Part shown: one piece after another, positions 48,401-64,000 of the stretch
Layout: each line of letters opens with the position of its first letter
Numbering within the stretch: position 1 is the stretch's first letter
Assembly: GCA_025642075.2 (NCBI GenBank)
Contig: JAODUO010000182.1
Location: 402,501 to 466,500, forward strand
DNA length: 64,000 nucleotides
Direction: 5' to 3'
Source: Ridgeia piscesae
Lineage: Eukaryota; Annelida; Polychaeta; Sabellida; Siboglinidae
The notes under the pieces: generated by a model
The model's database searches: none
What the model saw: only the letters and a program-made list of their open reading frames with translations
Told to the model about the DNA's origin: nothing
Position numbers and translations under genes: made by a program

Positions 48401-51175
48401 CAGAAGATAAATATTTTCATTACATTTGTTCACAGTACATGGTTTTCACTGACAAATTGCCAAGCATACTTCCCATAACACAACATATCAGAGCAAATGC
48501 AAACAAGTCTCTCAATTAAAGTTTTATTAAAATTTACCAAAATCAATGACATTGTAACAAAATATGCAAATAATGAAAGGAAAACATTTAAACATAACCA
48601 TGAAAGCAAAAAATATCTGAAAACTTCAGTATCTAATCATCTAAACTTACAATATTTGTTATAGGTTCTTAAAGTTATATATGGGTCCTTTTTCGTCCAT
48701 AGATTTGAAGGGCACTTCAAATCTATTTGCAGGAACTATTCAAAAACCATTGTGAACACCAAGGCAAGAGGCTTTCCAAACACCAATGAATACTCAGTCA
48801 CAATAACAAAGCCTCTAGTTTTACTTCAACAATTGGTCACTAAGACAACATGCCTGGATATAATCTGCGTGACAGCAAAGCATTTCTCCACATAAGCCCA
48901 CGCTGACTGTCCTACAAGCTGTCGTCTAACACTGCCCTAATTCTCATCACCTGCAGCTGGAGTCTGGCCTCAAACTATATTTTAATAATTCAACAACTGC
49001 GGAATCGTAAACAGCGTCCCCACCACTAACACGCCATCACCACATGTGCACGGATATAATTACACACATAATACTCAACTGCAATCATTGTAACTGTAAG
49101 AACAAACACATGACAACAGCTAAAATGTCAACAGGCATACTTACTGGATACAACAGAGTGACAACTGCAAGCGTTCCGCTATTGTCAGTTTCTCAGCAGG
49201 TCTGTCTAGTGAGCAGGAGAGTTGTCCTATTCCTATGGTCAAACCCGGATCTAACCCTGCCCTGTTTATGCAAGCTTTTATGCACAGCTGGCCGCCACAC
49301 ATTCGCCAAGGGCGTGACAGGTTGCTCACCAGTTGAGTCAAATGCTAATATTGCATCAAGATGCAAATATTTTTGATAATGGTAATTTACAAACCCACTA
49401 TCACAAGCACAATTAGTAATTGTTATACTAATTAATGCACGAATCTGAGACATCCAACATTGTAGTACAACCTCATTCACCTCGACTTGTAATGGACTAG
49501 TCCCACTAGGCCACATCAACAGCATTAGTCACCAGCACTGTGTCTGGGTTATGAATTCAACAAGAGGGGTGTGCTGTTGCTGTGAAAATTCATGCATATT
49601 CATAAGTAAGGGGTAATAGGGTAGAGTACACCCTAGCTCACCTTAATTCCTCCTATATAAGGCTCAGCTCTTTACAAATATGCCAGCCCTGCTGCACTAC
49701 TTTTTGTTTTGTTTGTACACACACGTGGAATGCGGTTGTACTTCCCCTCACAAAGACAACAGGTAGAGCTAGATATAGGAATGTTCCATTTCAACTAATT
49801 GTAGCCTGGCATATAATTTGTTATAGTAGTTCAATTATTTAAATAAGATACGAGTCAATTATGTAATGTACTAATTGTATTTCAATTATTTTTGTCTGTT
49901 GATCGAAATAAAAACAAAAAAGGTTGATTCATTCATATTTTATGTATTTCAATTATGTTTGTCTGTTGAAATAAACAACAAAGGTTGATTCATTCATATT
50001 TTATCATATCAATCAATATTATATGAACGCCAAAATGTAGACGTTTAAACAGCTAGGAAGTTGGTACGTTTAACTGTGCATAAATATAATTATACCGCTG
50101 ATGTCATGCTAGAAATAGAAACATGTACATTGTTATGGACATGTTTCTGCCGTACACATTAATAACATAACCATACGATTACATAACCATGATTATAAAT
50201 AATACCTCTAAATAACTCTTAAAACTTTTATTTAGTCACAAGAAATCAGCAACCATACACGTATGTCTTTATTCAACCTGTCTGCCTTAAGTTTAAATAT
50301 AAAATGTTCTTTGTACTAGAATAAATAGGATGAAGATTTATTTGATTGATTTATTTATTAGTATTTTTTAATACACAGTATAGTTGTGTGCTAATTTATG
50401 TTGGTATTTTTTAAGGGAATGTGATTGTCTTTATTAGCATATGCATATCTTATCAAAGTAGTATTGTTTTAGCGTTTTATTTATTTGAATTATTATTATT
50501 TTAACTCAATTAAGAAGGATCAGTGTAAAGCGCCCCAGAACAATTATTTGGATGGGGTATTACATAATAAATAAATTATTAGTATTATCAGATAAAAACA
50601 TAACTGTATCAAAATGCATTAGTTCATCAGAAACCAAGCTTGCAATTTTACTTTTTTATCACAGAATTTCCTAATTATATAAATACATTCAGATCATTAA
50701 CTTGCTCTACTTAGTTAAGAAATATCTGGCTTGTCTATAGTGTCTACACACATCTACATAATGGAATATGTCAACATTTCCCCAATGATAAGGAAGCAGA
50801 TAAACAAGTCCGTAACGGGTGGAAAATCTGAAAAATGCCAAGCCAGCATTTCGTTGCCAGTCACAACAACATTCCTTCTGCACTGCTCCAGTGACCAGAG
50901 CAGGTAAATAGGGTTCCAGGTAAGACTTGCCTGGAAGGAACACAATACATATGTAGGTGTCACACTGGGTAGAAGATGCAGCAAATGGGGTGGAATGCTG
51001 ACTGAGCCACAGGCTGATGTGTCAAGTGGCCACCTTTTCATGGAACTTTTCCGGAGACAGCCAAGTCAAGGTCAGATATGAAATTGTGCATGTCACGACA
51101 AGGAATAGATTTACATAAATGTGATTGTTTGAAATGTTTATGTGGAAGCACACCCTCATTTGTATATAGCATTCG
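45455..51175. other. Thymosin upstream region
   Basis: It should contain the untranslated first exon(s) of thymosin, not located. A 75-bp tandem duplication lies at about 49878-50008 (both copies with GGTTGATTCATTCATATTTT). No other gene was recognised. Confidence 0.4.
49652..49664. promoter_or_regulatory. Possible TATA box (CCTATATAAGG)
   Basis: A CCTATATAAGG element reads as a TATA box on either strand. On the minus strand it would sit about 4.2 kb upstream of the first thymosin coding exon, whose splice acceptor demands a distal untranslated exon. The core resembles a CArG box but has seven rather than six A/T bases between CC and GG. On the plus strand no gene follows it. Assignment to thymosin is inference. 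Confidence 0.25.
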
Positions 51176-52022
51176 GACTGTGTGGGTACATGGAGGGTGT
51201 AGATAGAATTGTGTGGGTGCATGGAGGGTGTAGATGGAATTGTGTGGGTACATGGAGGGTGTAAATAGAATTGTGTGGGTGCATGGAGGGTGTAGATAGA
51301 ATTGTGTGGGTGCATGGAGGGTGTAGATAGAATTGTGTGGGTACATGGAGGGTGTAGATAGAATTGTGTGGGTGCATGGAGGGTGTAGATAGAACTGTGT
51401 GGGTGCATGGATGGTGTAGATGGAATTGTGTGGGTACATGGAGGATGTAGATAGAATGGTGTGGATACATGGAGGGTGTAGATAGAATTGTGTGGGTACA
51501 TGGAGGGTGTAGATAGAATTGTGTGGGTACACGGAGGGTGTAGATAGAATGGTGTGGGTACATGGAGTGTGTAGATAGAATGGTGTGGGTACATGGAGGT
51601 GTGTAGATAGAATGGTGTGGGTACATGGAGGGTGTAGATAGAATTGTGTGGGTACACGGAGGGTGTAGATAGAATTGTGTGGGTACACGGAGGGTGTAGA
51701 TAGAATTGTGTGGGTACATGGAGGGTGTAGATAGAATTGTGTGGGTACATGGAGGGTGTAGATAGAATTGTGTGGGTACATGGAGGGTGTAGATAGAATT
51801 GTGTGGGTACATGGAGGGTGTAGATAGAATGGTGTAGGTACATGGAGGATGTAGATAGAATTGTGTGGGTACAAGATAGAATTATGTGGGTGTGCGAAGG
51901 GTGTAGATAGGATTATGTAGGTGCATGGTAGGTGCAGATACTAATAGGATTGTGTGGGTGCAAGGAGGGTGCAGATAGGATTGTGTGGGTGCAAGAAGGG
52001 TGCAGATAGGATTGTGTGGAGG
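51176..52022. repeat. 31-bp minisatellite, about 22 regular copies plus degenerate tail
   Basis: The unit is GTGTGGGTACATGGAGGG then TGTAGATAGAATT. Copies alternate between GGGTACATGG, GGGTGCATGG and GGGTACACGG. After 51890 the units degrade (GGGTGCAAGGAGGGTGCAGAT). Because 31 is not a multiple of three, all three minus-strand frames stay open for over 200 codons; none is a gene. Confidence 0.95.
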
Positions 52023-54522
52023 CGTCTATCTACTGTGGGTGCATGCATGCGTGTGCACACACTTGCAGTGGCGCCTCCTGGTGGACAAGTTTGTAATGAA
52101 GATTTCACCATAACAAGTTACAGAAATAGCAGCAATAATTATTAAATTATAGTTTACGGATTTGTTTAAACTGCGACACATTAGATTTATGATTTTAATA
52201 CAAATTAACACGATATTCTTGATCATTCTTACCAGCAAAGGGTCCCACTGCTTCTGTTTGTAATTATCCTTCGGAAAATAAAACTATAAACACATTTTAG
52301 CTACTTGGGAGTATGTTTTTATTTGTTTTAAAGTTTGTTTACGTTTCATATACTCTGACATATGCCGGTTGGAATTAAATCTCAAAACGAAGTAGAGGAA
52401 TATAATTTAAACATGAAATAATTGATTATTAGCTGGTTACCACGACATCAGTGGCTAGTACATGTGTTTGCTGATCTTGACAAGTAATGAAGAATGTCAT
52501 CTGCCGTGCAGTACAACCTGTCTTGTGGCAAATCTATGCATGTGTTATGAGTGAACATGTGTATTTAGACAACTTATCAGAATAAGTGCTTATCGAATTG
52601 TTTTGAAACCACAATGTACAATGTAAAATGCAAATCCAGTAAAAGACACATAGCCTAAAAATCGTTACTACTATCTGTAAACCGCTATATGTCTATGACA
52701 GTGTGGCAAACTCAATATTAAGTTGGACAGATAAGATAAGAAAGCTATTATAACACAAGATATTTATGACCTGAATTTCCTATTATGGTGTAACAGAAAT
52801 CGAGCTGATGACTATAGTCTATAATGCATATTTTATAAGCGAGACTTAACATATTATCTTCCATCCGAGCAGTCTCACTGCTATCCATTCCAGCCATATA
52901 TCCAATGGCAATACTATTAAAACAATTACCACATTATAATAATCATAATTCATGGCCTGGGGCTGGACATACATGATAGACAAGTTGATTAAACTACAAC
53001 TGTTACGCGTCGTTCTTCTTCTGTTGATCAGCCAACAACATCAGTCATTCAGTGTCTGTATTTTCATCGCGCGCCGCTCTTATTTTATTTCCAATTTACT
53101 TTATCGTACAATTTATCATTTGGAAAACGTGTCATGTCAAAAGAGTAGAATGCCCGAAAAGCTGCTCTCTTCTATGATTTGCCTATATACAAACAAAACT
53201 ATTATCCAACACTTACCCCTTTCAATTATGTAAAAATATTGTTACGGACTCCCCAAACACCTAAGCGCGTTTCTCTGAAGCATGTAGAAAATGAGAAATT
53301 TAAAGTAGTAAACGGTACATTTTTAATACCACAAATCATAACAATTACATAAAATGATGCACCTTTTTCAACACAGTATTGCTTTCTAAACTGTCTTTGT
53401 CATTACGCGACATCACTAAAGATGTTGAACATCGGGCTTATTTGCCTTCGTGCGTATGGTATATACAACGACAGCAGTAGTTTTGCCATCCGCTATACGC
53501 GTTCCGTTTACCTGTTGCCAATGTCTTACGTTTGTTATTGCAAACTCGATAACATTACACCAAAGGACTCATAATATCTCAATCACGGGCACATGCAATC
53601 AATCTCGTCATCAAGTTTTATGTTACCAGTTATATGGATAACTCGGTAGAATAATACCAAACACACGAGTTATTATTAATTCTCCAAACATTATTTATGA
53701 GCTACGCATGTTCACATTAGTGTATTCATACGCCGAGTCTTCTACGCAGTGACGTGTTGGTAATGAGTAACTCGCTGACCGATCGAGTCGATTATACAGC
53801 TTGGCTAGAATCTGACCTGACAAGACTTCGTGACCTTAGTCTTATTGGAAACCTCAATAATAAATAATAATAATATTATCTTTACTGTGGGCCTGTTAGG
53901 ATATTAGGTAAACCCAATTTAGAGAACCGGAGTTTGGCATTGATAAAAACTTGGTACTTGCTTAAGTTTCGTTGATTCACGTTTGTAACAATTACCAGCT
54001 GAGTGGCGATGCCGATGCCATGCCTTGGCATGGACGATAGCCAGCTTTGATTACTCTCTTACGATTTAGGTGTTCTAGAATCACATCAGTTATATGGAGG
54101 GAAATAATGTCAACGTGTAGGCATTCGTTTTAGATAGGAAGGGTTATTTCTTAATGTAATTAAAACAATTCTATAATCTAGATTGTACTATTGGTTCATA
54201 TTTTGGTGTAATGCAATTATATCAAAAAGCTCTTCCATTTTACGCGTTTTTAGGTTTCCAGCCAATACCCTCTCTCGTAACGCCAGATTTCAAGGACCTT
54301 GTTTGTATAACAACAACAAAAAACAGAGCTAAATGTATTATTTAATATTGCAGTTCACGTTCACTGACGACAAAAATTTTTGTTGTAGGAAAACACATGT
54401 AGTTTTTTATATACCATTTCGTGTTCACGTTTAAGCGAAGTCTCATAATTCTCAAAAAGTTCTCACTCCTTCCTGCCCCCGGGTGTCAACAAAGGATATA
54501 TCCTGTTTCATATCTGTGCAAC

Positions 54523-55234
54523 TTACATGGGGTCAAATACATTGAAATGTATTTACATACAAATAGTATTGAGGGATTCAAATACGAATGTATTTAAATA
54601 AAAATACACATGGAATGTATATCAAATACTTTTCATTTTGAGGATGTATTACTATAATTATGAAGGTAAAAGAAAAGCAACTCATATATCGAGACATCTA
54701 GTTTATAGGCATAATTAGTGTTTTGCTCATATTATGATGACAGGCAGACTAGGGATTATTGTTATTGCTAACTACATCACAGTGAAAACTGATTCAAAAA
54801 CCTCTATCAGCAGAGTTAAGGCCAAAATATGTTATGTTAAGCCAGGGGGTCCATAATAAAATGCCTATGTTGCCCTCAGAAGAGACATTGCTAATGACTG
54901 CTAGGATCTTGAGGAAGTGTGACAGCTCAACTTCGAAGTCAGCCAGGAAATCAGAATAGCCTGGTGCCAGACTAAAGAACAAAGAGGCTATATTTTAAGT
55001 GTATTCATCAATAATTAGCAGTTGGGCGAAGTTACAGTGAAGGTAATCAGTTTAGCAGGCATTACATGCGATTTTGAAACAGAAATGTTGATGCTGACAA
55101 TATATTTGATAAAGTCAAATACTTTAGGAAAGTATTTAAATATAAATACTTTTCATTCCTAAAGGTCAAATACAAATACTTTGAAAAAAGTATTTACATA
55201 CTTTCAAATACAAATGTATTTGACCCCATGTTTG
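54523..55234. mobile_element. hAT-like MITE with target-site duplication
   Basis: The left end ACATGGGGTCAAATACATT and the right end, reversed, ACATGGGGTCAAATACATT are matching inverted repeats. CTGTGCAAC flanks both sides (54514-54522 and 55235-55243), fitting an 8-bp hAT duplication plus one chance base. The element is 712 bp and has no transposase frame, so it is non-autonomous. Confidence 0.85.
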
Positions 55235-55243
55235 CTGTGCAAC

Positions 55244-56915
55244 AAAGTATCTGTCCAAGTCATTAGGATCTTTTTTTATAAAAACCTTTCATGGGCAATG
55301 CATATCACTTTCTTTCACTGTTGCTGGTTGAGTTGTGGATTCCCAAGTTTTACTGGTATGTTGTTTTCTGCACCACCTTTGGAAATGCCATTCTTCAGTA
55401 TTCCGCTATTCATACAATATCATATAACTGAAGTCATGGCTCTAAAATGAATGGTGACCTTGGAATAAATGTCAGGGACTTCATAGCAATGAAGTGTTGA
55501 GTACATAAAAATCAAGGAGCAAAACACAAGAACAGCACAAATCAGAGTTTAATTGTCTATCATAGAGACACATTACACTCAAAATAACAAAGGTATATAA
55601 TTATGTATATTCGGACTCCATTAATTTGATGGTCTATTCATCACCTCAGACAGAGTCAAAGAGCACATGCAAAGGTCAACTAATTATATCTTTATAACAA
55701 AACATGCACACCAGTTTATGTACAAGTGAACCTCCTCCACTGCCGAGGTATGGACGATGACAACTCACCACGATAATTGTTTCAGCAAGTGGCACTATTC
55801 ATCAATGCCAAGTCAGCAACAATTTGAAATTTTTTCTCAAAAACAATTTTTTTGCAAAACGACAAACAAAATATCCACTCACCAAGACTGTCCATTTCTA
55901 ACGAAAATAAGATATTTCATAAACCGTTACAATGACCAACTACTTTCTTACTTGACAAGTAACTAACGACAATGGCTGGGATTATGGTATCAGCAAGGAT
56001 ATCTTAATCTCGCACAAAGATTCCTGCAGCATTGTCATAACAGTGATGACATCAAATAATGTACATACTCCTCACTGGTTATACCTCAATCAAAATTATA
56101 TGGACATGTTGCTGCTGGAGGTTTACGCAATGACCTTGTGTCAAAGAACATCTCTCATTCATCTACAATGCTAACACTGTAATTATACTCCCACCATACA
56201 ACGGAAACAAAACCTAAGGTTATCCTTAACAGCTGCACCTTATGTTGCATACCTGTTACGCTCCCGTCACTAAAATACTCGGTGACCATTAACTAAGTGT
56301 GTGCAGCGATCATCCGTGGGAAATAATCAACATACTGTACATATCGGCAATAAATATTCCAACTGTTTATCCAGAGTTTGGAACAAACCAACCAGTGTTG
56401 CGTAGTCATGGCAACCAGCTGGAAGAACAACAGCAAATCTCCCAATTGGTAGCACCGACTGCACACTACCATACCATACGCAACATAATGTAGCTGCATG
56501 GAAACAATCAGCTTTAGACACGTGTCTGTTCAACACAATGTCTCATCATGTCAACACAGGAACACACGATCGACACAAAGTATAAATACTAACACGACTG
56601 TGCCAACATTTGCTGGCACCATTTCCTACCCCTGAATTCAATCATTTGTAATAATACAACGGTCATGCAAAATTGACTTCTTTGTGTATGCGTATGTATG
56701 AGCGGCAATATCCCGAAAAAGATAACCCCACACACGAAACAGATCGTCATCCAACTAAATCGTATGCATAAGACGATTCTGTTACGTCACAGATCAATGG
56801 ATTATGAGGGCCAAGCTGGGTAAACCAATCGACACTACAAACATCTTTGTCAATCATTAAACTCATAAAGTCCGTGAAAACATCCACACGCATTGACACG
56901 CATTGACATGCGAGT
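55244..56915. other. Probable OGT 3' UTR and flank
   Basis: AT-rich, no protein gene recognised, bounded on the left by the MITE and on the right by the OGT stop. Confidence 0.4.
55548..55553 (-). terminator. Candidate poly(A) signal (ATTAAA), OGT
   Basis: ATTAAA on the minus strand about 1.36 kb past the OGT stop at 56916. No AATAAA was noticed closer to the stop. Low certainty. Confidence 0.3.

Positions 56916-64000
<7,085 letters not shown>

Noticed and set aside
51022..51874. Three overlapping minus-strand open frames of 218-278 codons rich in HPPCTH/FYL repeats
   Set aside because: They are readings of a 31-bp tandem repeat in all three frames, with no splice context or conserved domain.

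Overview
The window is nuclear DNA from an animal, most likely a marine invertebrate. Genes are cut into short exons of 40-360 bases by AT-rich introns with GT-AG borders, polymorphic-looking mini- and microsatellites are abundant, and there are decayed LINE and MITE fragments. A multi-repeat thymosin-beta protein (repeated in several invertebrate lineages, single-copy in vertebrates) and the style of the LINE fragments suggest a lophotrochozoan such as a mollusc. That taxonomic guess is inference. No bacterial genes, CRISPR arrays, rRNA or tRNA genes were seen.

Layout, left to right. (1) 1049-7363, plus strand: the 3' eight exons of a coiled-coil protein I could not name; its 5' end lies off the left edge. 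(2) 9356-19834, minus strand: a complete 15-exon PLRG1 gene (WD40 spliceosome factor, 511 residues reconstructed), converging tail-to-tail on gene 1. (3) 19835-24061: intergenic, holding a broken LINE reverse-transcriptase tail and a probable thymosin 3' UTR. (4) 24062-45431, minus strand: a thymosin-beta gene with six repeats (241 residues), most repeats on their own 114-base phase-1 exon, with a 12 kb intron between repeats 1 and 2. (5) 45455-56915: gene-poor, with a 31-bp minisatellite, a hAT-like MITE with target-site duplication and a possible promoter. (6) 56916 to beyond 64000, minus strand: the 3' twelve exons of O-GlcNAc transferase (OGT), covering the last TPRs and the whole catalytic region.

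All three named genes are transcribed from the minus strand. They are housekeeping or cytoskeletal (splicing, actin-monomer binding, nucleocytoplasmic glycosylation) and nothing shows that they form a functional cluster. The most unusual features are structural: two minisatellites that each appear to have grown out of an exon-intron border and repeat a splice site many times; the symmetric-exon thymosin array with actin-motif decay in its middle repeats; a 191-bp near-perfect palindrome; and a 1-1.4 kb tandem duplication whose copies differ mainly by indels.

Exon borders were set by hand from splice consensus, reading-frame phase and remembered family sequences. No alignment or database search was run.
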